Source: Tsukamurella sp040611135
GTDB taxonomy: Bacteria; Actinomycetota; Actinomycetes; Mycobacteriales; Mycobacteriaceae
DNA: 64,000 nt
Reading direction: 5' to 3'
Assembly: GCF_040611135.1 (NCBI RefSeq)
Contig: NZ_JBEXNL010000003.1
Coordinates: 299,923 to 363,922, forward strand
Shown: positions 1 through 8,069 of the stretch, piece after piece
Layout: each line of letters opens with the position of its first letter
How positions within the stretch are numbered: position 1 is the stretch's first letter
The notes under the pieces: model-generated
What the model was told of the DNA's origin: nothing
Seen by the model: only the letters and a program-made list of their open reading frames with translations
The model's database searches: none
Position numbers and translations under genes: made by a program

Positions 1-1
1 C

Positions 2-1312
2 CGCAGGTTCTGCGAGGGCTCGCCCGCGATGATCGATTGGCTCACCGGCTACGGCGTGCCCTTCGAGGCCTCGTCGTGCCCGTACAAGACCTCCTACCCG
101 ACCGACGACTACTACCTCTACTACTCGGGCAGCGAGAACTCCTTCCCCGACCGTGCCGTACCGCGCCAGCGCGGGCACCGCGCCCATGGACCGGGCGTCT
201 CGGGCAAGGCCTTCTACCGCCCCCTCGCGGCGTCCGCCGCCCGCGCGGGCGTGCGGGTCCGGACCGGCACGCGCGTCACCGATCTCGTCCTGGACGAGGG
301 CCGCGTCGTCGGCGTCGAGGCCGTCACGCTCGACGGTGCGCCGCCCGCCGTCCTGCGCCGGTTCGCGGCGCTGACGAAGCTCTCCGCGAAACCCGGTGTC
401 TACCACCAGGGCTTCCGGGCGGTGCTGCAGAAGCTCCTCGACCGCATCGAGCGCCGCCACGGCCGCACGATCCGCATCCGCGCGAGCAGCTCGGTCATCG
501 TGGCGACCGGCGGATTCATCGCCAACCGCGCGATGGTCGCCGCGCACCGGCCCGACTTCCCCTGGGACGAGGGTCTACCGCTGGGCACGGCCGCCGACGA
601 CGGCAGCGGCATCACGATGGGGCGCAACGCCGGTGCCGCCGTCGACAAGATGGATCACATCTCCAACTGGCGGTTCATCGGTCCTCCGAGCGCCTTCTTC
701 GCCGGCCTCGCCGTGGGGAGCGACGGCCTTCGCATGATCGACGAGTCCCGCTATGGGGCGGCGCTCGGCGACGCCCTGGCGATCCGTCCGGACCACCGCG
801 GGTGGCTCCTCGTGGACGCGCCCCTGCTCGCCGAGGCGCGGAGGCAGATCCCCCAGCAGTCCACGTGGTTCCAGCGTCTGCAGACCGAGCGGCTCCTGCG
901 GCTGGGCGCCACCCGTGGCGCCACGATCGAGGAGGTCGCCACCCGGGCAGGCGTCGACCCGGTGGAGCTGCGCGCCACCGTCGATGCCCACAACCGCGCG
1001 ATCGAGGACGGCCGGCCCGATCCGCTCGGCAAGCCGGACGCCGTCCGCCGGCCGATCGCCACCGGCCCGTACACGCTCCTCGACATCTCCTTCCGCGCGC
1101 GCACCACCTACCCCATGCCGATGCTCACGCTCGGTGGGCTCGTGGTCGATGAGGAGACGGGCGCCGTGCTCCGGCCCGACGGTGCGCCGGTGCCCGGGCT
1201 GTTCGCCGCCGGCCGCGCCGCCGTCGGCGTCTGCTCGAACTCCTACGTCAGCGGGCTCTCGCTTGCGGACTGCGTCTTCTCCGGGCGCCGCGCCGGTTCG
1301 CACAGCCGTTGA
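2..1312 (+). CDS. FAD-dependent oxidoreductase, KstD/fumarate-reductase-like (5' truncated by window)
   Basis: The frame is open from base 2, so the N-terminus with the Rossmann GxGxxG lies outside the window. What is visible is the substrate and C-terminal part of an FAD-binding-2 flavoprotein of the fumarate reductase/3-ketosteroid dehydrogenase superfamily. A mid-protein VIVATGGF segment and the C-terminal PVPGLFAAGRAAVG segment, which lines the FAD site in this family, support the assignment. These enzymes dehydrogenate or reduce a C-C bond next to a carbonyl; the substrate cannot be told here. An ATG at 29 is internal, because recognisable coding sequence continues upstream of it. Nothing nearby points to a steroid pathway. 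Confidence 0.8.
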   Translation, partial: RRFCEGSPAMIDWLTGYGVPFEASSCPYKTSYPTDDYYLYYSGSENSFPDRAVPRQRGHRAHGPGVSGKAFYRPLAASAARAGVRVRTGTRVTDLVLDEGRVVGVEAVTLDGAPPAVLRRFAALTKLSAKPGVYHQGFRAVLQKLLDRIERRHGRTIRIRASSSVIVATGGFIANRAMVAAHRPDFPWDEGLPLGTAADDGSGITMGRNAGAAVDKMDHISNWRFIGPPSAFFAGLAVGSDGLRMIDESRYGAALGDALAIRPDHRGWLLVDAPLLAEARRQIPQQSTWFQRLQTERLLRLGATRGATIEEVATRAGVDPVELRATVDAHNRAIEDGRPDPLGKPDAVRRPIATGPYTLLDISFRARTTYPMPMLTLGGLVVDEETGAVLRPDGAPVPGLFAAGRAAVGVCSNSYVSGLSLADCVFSGRRAGSHSR

Positions 1313-1377
1313 GCCCGCGAACCTCCTTCTCCGAGGCTCCCACTGGGCTACCGTCGGATCAGGCGAAGGGAGCGGGC

Positions 1378-1770
1378 ATGGACGAGCGGGTCGAATCGAC
1401 TCCCGCGGCGCGGGAGATGCTGCGCGAGTTGTGGGACGGCAACGGCGAGCTGCTGATCCACCAGAGCGGCGGCTGCTGCGACGGCTCCGCCCCGATGTGC
1501 TTCGCCTCCGACGAGTTCCGCGTGGGCGACGCGAACGTGCGGCTCGGCACCGTCGACCTGGAGGACGGGCGGGCCGTGCCGGTGTGGGTGTCCGACGGAG
1601 AAGCGCGGGTGTGGGAGAACAGCGTGCTGATCCTGGACCTCGAGCCCGGCCGCGCCGCGGGCTTCTCCCTGGAGGGATCCTCGGGGAAGCGGTTCGTCTC
1701 GCGGGTGCGGATCGTCGGGTCGGGCGAAGGCGCTCAGTGCGGCATCGAACGCGCGGACGGGGCCCGCTGA
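1378..1770 (+). CDS. DUF779 family protein
   Basis: This is a 130-aa soluble protein with the DUF779 hallmark HQSGGCCDGSAPMC near the N-terminus, a conserved double-cysteine and serine patch, followed by beta-rich sequence. The ATG at 1378 is preferred to an upstream ATG at 1309 because the family begins just before the glycine/cysteine motif and GAAGGGAGC lies before it. DUF779 genes commonly sit next to ExaC/AldA-type aldehyde dehydrogenases; here such an enzyme lies about 3.3 kb away on the other strand. The biochemical role is unknown; an accessory or redox role for the dehydrogenase is only an inference from that usual linkage. The 3' end overlaps the convergent PAP2 gene by 37 bp. Confidence 0.8.
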   Translation: MDERVESTPAAREMLRELWDGNGELLIHQSGGCCDGSAPMCFASDEFRVGDANVRLGTVDLEDGRAVPVWVSDGEARVWENSVLILDLEPGRAAGFSLEGSSGKRFVSRVRIVGSGEGAQCGIERADGAR

Positions 1771-2444
1771 GCGCGTCCGCGGCGGATCGGGCCGGACAGT
1801 CGTCGATCCCAGTGCGCCCAGGAATCCGGCGGTAACAACGCCAGTCCCACCGCCAGCCCGGCGAGGCCGACCGCGAATCCGGCTGCGGTGTCGGAGAACC
1901 AGTGCACGCCGAGGTAGAGGCGACTCGCCGCGACGGCGCCGATGACGGCCGCGGGGACGATCAGCGCGAGCACGCGCCGTCGCGCCGGCCAGCCGGCGGT
2001 GATCGCCACCGTCGTCGCCAGCAGGAGTGCGGTGGTGCCCGTGACGTGGCCCGACGGGAAGCCGTAGTCGGTCTCGTTCGCGAGGTGATCGACGAGCGGG
2101 GGACGCTGTCGCGCGAAGGCGTATTTCAGCGCCAGGGTGGCCGCCGAGGCGAAGGCGGTGGAGCCGAGCACGAAGATCGCGGCGGAGGCGGAGCGTCGCC
2201 AGGCCAGGAGCGCGGCCACCACGAGCCCGAGCGCGATCGTCCCACCCGGGGAGAAGACGTCGGTGATCAACCGCATCGCGGCCGTCAGCGCCGCATCGCG
2301 GTGCTCGACCATCTCCTCCAGCACCTCGCCGTCGGCCTCGGTGACCGGCTTCGAACCAACGAGGAGACCGAGGGCGACGACGGCCGCGACCAACGCGGCC
2401 GCGGCGGCGAGAAATGCCCGGCCTCGGCCGGAGAAGGTTTGCAT
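1734..2444 (-). CDS. PAP2-family membrane phosphatase
   Basis: This is a 236-aa integral membrane phosphatase of the type-2 phosphatidic acid phosphatase family. All three signature motifs are visible in order: KYAFARQRPP (motif 1), PSGHVTGT (motif 2, catalytic His) and SRLYLGVHWFSD (motif 3, catalytic His and Asp). About six hydrophobic segments surround them, starting with the N-terminal AFLAAAAALVAAVVALGLLV helix. The family removes phosphate from lipid phosphates such as phosphatidate or undecaprenyl pyrophosphate at the outer membrane face; the substrate here is not defined. The ATG at 2444 begins just before the first membrane helix; the longer upstream frame is low-complexity shadow sequence. 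Confidence 0.9.
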   Translation of the reverse strand: MQTFSGRGRAFLAAAAALVAAVVALGLLVGSKPVTEADGEVLEEMVEHRDAALTAAMRLITDVFSPGGTIALGLVVAALLAWRRSASAAIFVLGSTAFASAATLALKYAFARQRPPLVDHLANETDYGFPSGHVTGTTALLLATTVAITAGWPARRRVLALIVPAAVIGAVAASRLYLGVHWFSDTAAGFAVGLAGLAVGLALLPPDSWAHWDRRLSGPIRRGRAQRAPSARSMPH

Positions 2445-2537
2445 CCCACAAGAGTGCCCGCGCGAAAGTCGTTCGTGCAACCCAAGACCGGGTAAAAGGC
2501 CCGTCATACCCCGGTGCCTCCGGGGTAGCGTGGGAGT

Positions 2538-3236
2538 GTGAGGAAGCGACTGAGGCGGGCGCGCGCGGCGCGGCTGCAGCGCGACACCCTGTACGCGGAT
2601 GTCTCCGAATGGCAGCCGCCGCTGCCCGAGAAGTACCCCTATCGGTGGGTCGCGATCCGCTCCAACGACGGCACCTACCGCGACCGCCGGTTCACCGCCA
2701 ACTGGGACGCAGTGCGGCGCATGCTCGACGACGGGCGGCTGGTCGGCGCCATCGTCTACGCCGTGGTCCGACCGAACTGGGAGGACAGCCTCGCCGTGCA
2801 CCTGGAGATGCAGGGCGAGGACCGGCCCGACGTGGTGACCATGGCCGACGCCGAGTCTTGGGGCGGGCAGATCGTCGGCGACCACTCGGACGCCTTCAAC
2901 CGCTTCACCTGGGGCGCCTCCGACTGGCGCGGCGGCGGCGCGGACCCGCGGCCCACCCGCTGCATCGGCTACCTCAACCCCAACGACATCACCATCTGGC
3001 CCACGCTGCCCGACATGCCCTTCGTGGTGCCCTCCTACGGCGCGCTGCCAGACTTCTCGCGCGCACCGGAACTGGGGCGGCGCTTCGCGATCCACCAGTA
3101 CACCGACGGCAGCGGTTACGGGAACGGGCTTCCCGAGGGCTACGGCCGTGTGCGGTGCGACATGAACGCCGCCAACGGCCTCGACCCGTGGCAGCTGGGA
3201 GACCTCCTCGGCACCACCACCATCCCGGTGGACTGA
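2538..3236 (+). CDS. GH25-like (lysozyme-type fold) protein
   Basis: This is a 232-aa protein with a GTG start. The segment DVSEWQPP...WVAIRSNDGTYRD...NW and a later FAIHQYTDGSGYG segment resemble the TIM-barrel glycoside hydrolase family 25 fold (Chalaropsis-type muramidase), as also seen in actinobacterial and mycobacteriophage lysins. In GH25 the first Asp of the DVS motif and a downstream DxE pair are catalytic; here MADAESWGG could supply Asp and Glu. No signal peptide is evident, and the basic N-terminus RKRLRRARAARLQR is unusual for a secreted lysozyme. It could be a cytoplasmic or phage-derived relative without muramidase activity. It is convergent with the next gene, leaving a 1-bp gap. 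Confidence 0.6.
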   Translation: MRKRLRRARAARLQRDTLYADVSEWQPPLPEKYPYRWVAIRSNDGTYRDRRFTANWDAVRRMLDDGRLVGAIVYAVVRPNWEDSLAVHLEMQGEDRPDVVTMADAESWGGQIVGDHSDAFNRFTWGASDWRGGGADPRPTRCIGYLNPNDITIWPTLPDMPFVVPSYGALPDFSRAPELGRRFAIHQYTDGSGYGNGLPEGYGRVRCDMNAANGLDPWQLGDLLGTTTIPVD

Positions 3237-3237
3237 G

Positions 3238-3989
3238 TCACTCGCCGTACGCGGTGTAGACGGTGTCCGGGAGCGTCGGGAGCCAGCCGTCGACCCAGGC
3301 GCCGGCGTAGACGCGCTCGTCGCCGGTCCTCAGTTCGACGACGTGCCCGGGCAGCTCCGCCGCCACGAGCGGGAGGAGTCTGCGCCCCTCTGCGGCGTGC
3401 TTCGCTGCGACGGCGTCCGTGCGCCAGCCGGTGTCCCAGTGGAACTCGCGGTCGAACTCGGACTGCCAGGCATCGAGCTCGCGACCCAACTCCTCCGGCA
3501 GGCCTAGGTGCTCCGGCCCGATGCCGCCGTACGTCGCCCACAGCGGCGGGCCGGAGTGGTCGTTCATCAGCCGGATCCAGCGCTCGGGTGCGACGTCGAA
3601 CTGGCGCACCTCCGTGCCGGCCGGGAGCGGTGTCTCGCCCGATGGCGACCACCCCGTCGCCCAGCCGCCGGCGTAGCCGTGCTCGGCGATGGGCCAGAGT
3701 CGGTAGCCGATGACGACGCCGGGCAGTTCGGCGACCAGGCCGTCGATGATCGTGCGGCTTCGCGCGCATAGTCCGCTTCGGCTTCCGCTGTGCGCCAGCC
3801 GTCTCGACCACCCAGGTGCTCGGATTCCAACAGAGCCTGCCAGGAGGCGATGCGGGTGGTGAGTGCCTCGGAGAGGTCGAGGTCCGCGCCGCTCAGTGGG
3901 CGCAGCTGATCCACACCGATGAGCGGGGGCCGATCGATGTCGGGCCAGACGTGCAGGACGCGGTCCGGCAGGAGTGTGAAGTCCGGCAT
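3238..3989 (-). pseudogene. Frameshifted gene of unknown function
   Basis: Two minus-strand frames together read as one protein. The first runs from the ATG at 3989 (MPDFTLLPDRVLHVWPDI...) to about 3757; the second continues (RTIIDGLVAELPGVVIGYRL...) to the stop at 3238. The switch needs one extra base near GAAGCCGCACGATC (about 3750-3758), consistent with loss of one C. The combined product would be about 250 aa, acidic, rich in Trp and Gly, with no signal peptide or membrane helix. I do not recognise the family. It is either a recent 1-bp deletion or a sequencing error; nothing suggests programmed frameshifting (no slippery run). Confidence 0.65.
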
Positions 3990-4058
3990 CCGCCCAGGTT
4001 ACGCGGCCTCGGATGCGAATGCATCGACAGATGGCAGAGATGGTGGTAGAAAAATGGC

Positions 4059-4304
4059 ATGAGAACAACCATCGATGGGGCGGGCCGGATCGTGGTACCG
4101 AAAGCGATCCGGGATGCGATGGGACTGGATGCCGGGAGGGCAGTCGACGTGACATTCGCAGACGGACGCATCGAGATCGAGATAGCGCCGGCCAAGGTGC
4201 ACATCGAGAAGGGAGGGATGCTGCCGGTCATTCGAGCGGAAGAGGACCTGCCACCGCTGACCGACGACATCATCCGCGAGACGCTCGAGGCCACGAGACG
4301 ATGA
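4059..4304 (+). CDS. AbrB/SpoVT-fold antitoxin (VapB-like)
   Basis: This is an 81-aa protein whose first half is a SpoVT/AbrB swapped-hairpin DNA-binding domain: MRTTIDGAGRIVVPKAIRDA, with the conserved GRIVxPKxxR signature, then GLDAGRAVDVTFADGRIEIE. The C-terminal half (LPPLTDDIIRETLEATRR) is the expected flexible toxin-binding tail. It overlaps the PIN-domain toxin gene by 4 bp (ATGA), which is the standard arrangement for translational coupling. By family behaviour it neutralises the toxin and, together with it, represses its own promoter upstream of 4059. Confidence 0.88.
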   Translation: MRTTIDGAGRIVVPKAIRDAMGLDAGRAVDVTFADGRIEIEIAPAKVHIEKGGMLPVIRAEEDLPPLTDDIIRETLEATRR

Positions 4305-4708
4305 CCTTCTACGCCCTCGATTCGAGTGTGCTGCTCCCGATGTTGATGGAATGGCATCCGGCGCACGATGAACTTCGAGGATCGGTGCGTCTGGTGGAGA
4401 GCGTTCTGCCTGCTCACGTGCTCCTGGAGACCTTCTCCGTGCTCACGCGACTTCCTTCGCCCCACAGGGTCTCCCCAGCGGAGGCCTCGGAGGCGATCGA
4501 GGACTTCGGGCTGCAGGTGATCGGCTTCCCGACCACCGATATGCGAACGTTCGTGGCACGACTCGGCGTGAAGGGAGTCCGCGGCGGGGCGATCTACGAT
4601 GCCTTCGTCGGAGCGACAGCCGCCCACGCCGAGGTGCCGCTGTTGACGCGTGATCGTCGGGCTATTCCCACATATGAGGCGGTCGGGGCCACGTACCGGA
4701 CGGTGTGA
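4301..4708 (+). CDS. vapC: PIN-domain toxin (VapC-like ribonuclease)
   Basis: This is a 135-aa PIN-domain protein. Acidic metal ligands expected for the active site are visible: Asp in YALDSSVLLP at the N-terminus, Glu in HVLLETFSVLTRLP, Asp in GAIYDAFVGATA and Asp in PLLTRDRRAIPTYE. Family members are Mg-dependent endoribonucleases that cleave tRNA or rRNA and arrest translation when freed from the antitoxin. The start ATG at 4301 overlaps the antitoxin stop (ATGA), so the pair is a two-gene operon. A TA module next to a broken gene and a GH25-like gene may mark a small accessory patch. Confidence 0.9.
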   Translation: MTFYALDSSVLLPMLMEWHPAHDELRGSVRLVESVLPAHVLLETFSVLTRLPSPHRVSPAEASEAIEDFGLQVIGFPTTDMRTFVARLGVKGVRGGAIYDAFVGATAAHAEVPLLTRDRRAIPTYEAVGATYRTV

Positions 4709-4712
4709 GGCG

Positions 4713-5017
4713 GCACCGTCGGGCGGGAACAGTGGACAGCGGATCGCTCGGTCCGATCTTTGGTGCGTGTCGGCGACGGTTCGTCGGCGTGTCGACGCAG
4801 AAATGCACCGAGGATCGGCGGGCGTTCCGGCACCCGAGGAGGCTCGTCCGGTGGGGCCCGGCAGCGGTGAGTGGGGGCATGCGGGCCCCGCATCACTCAG
4901 TCCCGAGAAAAGCCTTTGAACTGCGTATTCATGGGTATGCGCGGGACGCATCGCTTGCGTGAGCAACACGCCTCAATGCCGCCGGCCGCCCCGCCCGCGC
5001 ACCGTCGGGCGGAAACA
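4713..5017. repeat. 19-nt direct repeat flanking the intergenic region
   Basis: GCACCGTCGGGCGGGAACA at 4713-4731 recurs with one mismatch (GGAAACA end) at 4999-5017, about 286 bp away. Both copies start with the octamer that is over-represented across the window, so part of the similarity may be that genomic signature. Its meaning is unknown. Confidence 0.5.
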
Positions 5018-5029
5018 CCCGGACACGCG

Positions 5030-5061
5030 AGCGGCGCCGCCCCGGAAGGAGCGGCGCCGCT
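5030..5061 (-). terminator. Terminator-like hairpin after the aldehyde dehydrogenase gene
   Basis: A perfect 11-bp stem AGCGGCGCCGC / GCGGCGCCGCT surrounds a 10-nt loop. It lies 33 bp beyond the stop of the minus-strand aldehyde dehydrogenase gene. There is no T-run, which is common for actinobacterial terminators. Confidence 0.65.
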
Positions 5062-5094
5062 GACACCCTCACCTGGTGTCGGACCGACGAGGGA

Positions 5095-6618
5095 TCAGAA
5101 GAAGCCCTGCGCGCCCGGCGCGTACGAGACCAGCAGGTTCTTGGTCTGCTGGTAGTGATCGAGCATCATCTTGTGGTTCTCCCGGCCGATGCCCGAGTCC
5201 TTGTAGCCGCCGAACGCCGCGTGCGCGGGGTACTGGTGGTAGGTGTTCGTCCACACGCGGCCGGCCTGGATGTCGCGGCCCGCGCGGTAGGCGACGTCGC
5301 CGTTGCGCGACCACACGCCGGCGCCGAGGCCGTAGCGGGTGTCGTTGGCGATCTCCATGGCGTTGTCGTAGCCGTCGAAGGACGTGACCGCGAGCACCGG
5401 GCCGAAGATCTCCTCCTGAAAGATCCGCATGCTGTTGTCGCCCGAGAAGATCGTGGGCTGCATGTAGTAGCCGCCGGAGAGGTCGCCGCCCAAGTCCGCG
5501 GCCTCACCGCCCGTGATCAGCGTGGCGCCCTCGTTCTTGCCGATGTCGATGTAGGAGAGGATCTTCTCGAGCTGCTCCTTCGACGCCTGTGCGCCGATCA
5601 TCGTGTCGGTGTCCAGCGGATCGCCCTGGATGATCGACTTGGTGCGGATGGAGCCGAGCTCGAGGAACTCGTCGAAGATGGGCTGCTCGAGCAGTGCGCG
5701 CGACGGGCAGGTGCACACCTCGCCCTGGTTGAGCGCGAACATCGTGAAGCCCTCGAGGGCCTTGTCCTGGTAGTCGTCGTTCGCGGCCATGACGTCCTTG
5801 AAGAAGACGTTCGGGCTCTTGCCGCCCAGCTCCAGGGTGACGGGGATGAGGTTGTCAGCGGCGTAGCCGGCGATCAGCTTGCCGGTGGTGGTCTCGCCGG
5901 TGAAGGCGACCTTCCGGATGCGCTTGCTCGAGGCCAGCGGCTTGCCCGCCTCGAGGCCGAAGCCGTTGACGATGTTCACCACACCGGGGGGCAGCAGGTC
6001 GCCGATGAGCGAGAACAGGTACAGCACCGAGACGGGGGTCTGCTCGGCCGGCTTGAGCACGATAGCGTTGCCCGCGGCCAGAGCGGGGGCCAGCTTCCAC
6101 ACGGCCATGAGGATCGGGAAGTTCCACGGAATGATCTGTCCCACAACGCCGAGGGGCTCGTGGAAGTGGTACGCGACGGTGTTCTCGTCGATCTCCGACA
6201 GCGCGCCCTCCTGCGCGCGCAGGCACGACGCGAAGTAGCGGAAGTGATCGATGGCCAGCGGGATGTCGGCGTTGAGGGTCTCGCGGACGGGCTTGCCGTT
6301 CTCCCACGACTCGGCGACGGCGATGGCCTCGAGGTTGGCCTCCATCCGGTCGGCCATCTTCATGAGGATGTTGGCGCGGGCGGTCGCCGAGGTCCGGCCC
6401 CACGCGGGCGCGGCGGCGTGCGCGGCGTCGAGAGCGAGCTCGATGTCCTCCGCGGTCGAGCGCGCGACCTCGCAGAAGGTCTGACCGGTCACGGGCGACG
6501 GGTTCTCGAAGTACTGGCCCTTGACCGGCGCGACCCACTCGCCGCCGATCAGGTTGTCGTACCGGGACTGGTAGCTCATGACGGAGCCGGGAGCTCCGGG
6601 ACGGGCGTAAACGGTCAT
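5095..6618 (-). CDS. NAD-dependent aldehyde dehydrogenase (ExaC/ThcA-type acetaldehyde dehydrogenase)
   Basis: This is a 507-aa full-length aldehyde dehydrogenase. Visible landmarks are the cofactor-binding IIPWNFP segment, FTGETTTGK, the general-base Glu in LELGGKSPN and the nucleophile Cys in FALNQGEVCTCPSR, and the C-terminal GGYKDSGIGRENHKMMLDHY. The sequence matches the ExaC/AldB/ThcA group, which oxidises acetaldehyde and similar short aldehydes to acids in the cytosol. The ATG at 6618 gives the expected length. A GAF/winged-helix regulator lies immediately upstream on the same strand, and three phased GTTGCA boxes sit in the gap between them, so aldehyde- or alcohol-responsive activation by that regulator is a reasonable inference. 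Confidence 0.93.
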   Translation of the reverse strand: MTVYARPGAPGSVMSYQSRYDNLIGGEWVAPVKGQYFENPSPVTGQTFCEVARSTAEDIELALDAAHAAAPAWGRTSATARANILMKMADRMEANLEAIAVAESWENGKPVRETLNADIPLAIDHFRYFASCLRAQEGALSEIDENTVAYHFHEPLGVVGQIIPWNFPILMAVWKLAPALAAGNAIVLKPAEQTPVSVLYLFSLIGDLLPPGVVNIVNGFGLEAGKPLASSKRIRKVAFTGETTTGKLIAGYAADNLIPVTLELGGKSPNVFFKDVMAANDDYQDKALEGFTMFALNQGEVCTCPSRALLEQPIFDEFLELGSIRTKSIIQGDPLDTDTMIGAQASKEQLEKILSYIDIGKNEGATLITGGEAADLGGDLSGGYYMQPTIFSGDNSMRIFQEEIFGPVLAVTSFDGYDNAMEIANDTRYGLGAGVWSRNGDVAYRAGRDIQAGRVWTNTYHQYPAHAAFGGYKDSGIGRENHKMMLDHYQQTKNLLVSYAPGAQGFF

Positions 6619-6674
6619 GGCGTGCCTCCAGGTGAGTTGGTGACTTCAATCACATTCCACCGTACGCAGTGATC

Positions 6675-6703
6675 GTTGCAACACCGTTGCAGCCGGTTGC
6701 AAC
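6675..6703. promoter_or_regulatory. Three phased GTTGCA boxes upstream of the aldehyde dehydrogenase gene
   Basis: GTTGCAAC (6675-6682), GTTGCAGC (6686-6693) and GTTGCAAC (6696-6703) are spaced 11 and 10 bp apart, i.e. on one face of the helix. They lie 57-85 bp upstream of the start codon at 6618. GTTGCAAC is itself a palindrome. A very similar array sits at the same distance upstream of the CocE-type gene, suggesting one shared regulator. Confidence 0.6.
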
Positions 6704-6758
6704 CCGGATCGCTCCTGGTCAGGCCCATCCGCACCGCCGCTCGGGTAGCGCAACCCGG

Positions 6759-7991
6759 TCAGGCCAGGTCGATCGCGATCGCCGCGAGGCGCCCGTCGGC
6801 CTCGGCCCGCGCCCGCGCGTCGCCGTGCGCCTGGAGCACGCGCCAACCGTGCTCGTCGTCCCGCGCGTCCGGGAGGTCCAGCCACCGTCGGAGGAGGCCC
6901 AGATCCCGGCTCGCGAGCACCGCCGACCGCAGGCTCCCGGCGAGCTCGGCGCGCAGGCGCGCGACGCCCGGAGCCTGCGAATTCGGCAGGAGCGGACCGC
7001 GGTAGACGGCGAGCGCGTCGGCGACCCGGCCCGTGCGGATGGATGTCGCCGCCTCCTCCGCGTCCGACGCGAGCGGCCTCAGCAGCCGGTAGGGGCGGGA
7101 GCCGAGGAAGTCCGCGCCGATCGTCTTGCGCAGCCGCGAGACCTCCGCGCGCACGGTGACCACGTCGAGGTCGCGCTCGTCCAGCAGCAGTGCGAGGTGG
7201 TCCGCCGTGAGCCCCTCCGGGTGCCGCGCGAGCAGCGCGAGGATGTCGGCGTGGCGGCCGGTGAGCTGGACCTCCCGACCCTCGCGCTCGAGCACGGGCC
7301 GGGCGCCCAGCAGCCGCAACCGGGCCGACGGTGCCGGTGCGGGCTCGGTCAGCCGGAGCACGGCGAGCTGCCCCTCGACGGCGAGCGCCGCCGCCCGGAC
7401 GAGCGCCAGGGCCTGCGGCGTCGCGACCTCCGGGCCGCCCGTCACGTCGAGGACGCCGACCGCCGCACGGGTGACGGGGTCGTGGATCGGGACAGCGGTG
7501 CAGTTCCACCGGTGCGCGAGCCGCGCGAAGTGCTCGGACCCCGCGATCTGCACCTCAGCGTCCAGCGCCAGCGCGGTGCCCGGCGCGTTGGTCCCCGCCG
7601 CGGACTCGCTCCAATCCGCGCCCGGCGTGAAGTTCATGGCCGCCGCGCTGCGGACCGCGGCACCGTCGCCCTCCACCCACAGCAGGGTGCCGTCCCGGTC
7701 CGCCACGGCCACCATCGCGCCCGCGGAACCGTCGACGAGCAGGTGCCGGATCACCGGCATCACGCCGGCCAGGGGGTTGCGGGCCCGCAGCGCGTCCAGT
7801 GCCTCGCTGCCCGACGGTGCCCCGCCGTCCGGGTTCACGCCCCCGGCCCGGCTGCGCTGCCAGCTCTCCGCGATGAGGCGCCGCAGGTGGGAGGCGCGCA
7901 GCGCAGCGTCGTCGACCGCACCGTCGACGAACATGCTGTGCAGCCGTGCGGCCGCACCCGCGGACGCGACGGCTCGGGATCCGGCAACCAT
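6759..7991 (-). CDS. GAF-domain / winged-helix transcriptional regulator
   Basis: This is a 410-aa protein. The N-terminal 50 residues (RRLIAESWQRSRAGGVNPD) match the start of AcoR-type activators, followed by a GAF-like sensor (about 70-210, with LWVEGDGAA and the AGTNAPGTAL segment typical of AcoR GAF domains). The C-terminal part (about 225-300, REVQLTGRHADILALLARHPEGLTADHLALLL) resembles an OmpR/winged-helix or similar DNA-binding domain. There is no sigma54 AAA+ domain. This architecture is common next to actinobacterial aldehyde dehydrogenases. It is the probable binder of the GTTGCA arrays; that link is inference. The ATG at 7991 is used; a later Met (7932) would also be possible. Confidence 0.75.
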   Translation of the reverse strand: MVAGSRAVASAGAAARLHSMFVDGAVDDAALRASHLRRLIAESWQRSRAGGVNPDGGAPSGSEALDALRARNPLAGVMPVIRHLLVDGSAGAMVAVADRDGTLLWVEGDGAAVRSAAAMNFTPGADWSESAAGTNAPGTALALDAEVQIAGSEHFARLAHRWNCTAVPIHDPVTRAAVGVLDVTGGPEVATPQALALVRAAALAVEGQLAVLRLTEPAPAPSARLRLLGARPVLEREGREVQLTGRHADILALLARHPEGLTADHLALLLDERDLDVVTVRAEVSRLRKTIGADFLGSRPYRLLRPLASDAEEAATSIRTGRVADALAVYRGPLLPNSQAPGVARLRAELAGSLRSAVLASRDLGLLRRWLDLPDARDDEHGWRVLQAHGDARARAEADGRLAAIAIDLA

Positions 7992-8069
7992 CGTGCTACC
8001 GAAGATAGCGCCGAAGCGGGCCGTCCGGCAGCGTTCCGACAGGTCCGGCGACGCCGGGGCCCGGACCGG

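Larger units (their letters stand above)
4709..5094. other. 386-bp intergenic region
   Basis: No gene is supported here; the short frames have no recognisable product. It contains a 15-nt inverted repeat ATGCGGGCCCCGCAT at 4879-4893, a 19-nt direct repeat (see its own entry) and the terminator-like hairpin of the aldehyde dehydrogenase gene at 5030-5061. Confidence 0.7.

Noticed and set aside
5155..6672. Plus-strand 505-codon frame opposite the aldehyde dehydrogenase
   Set aside because: Antisense artefact of GC-rich third positions; the minus strand encodes the full enzyme.
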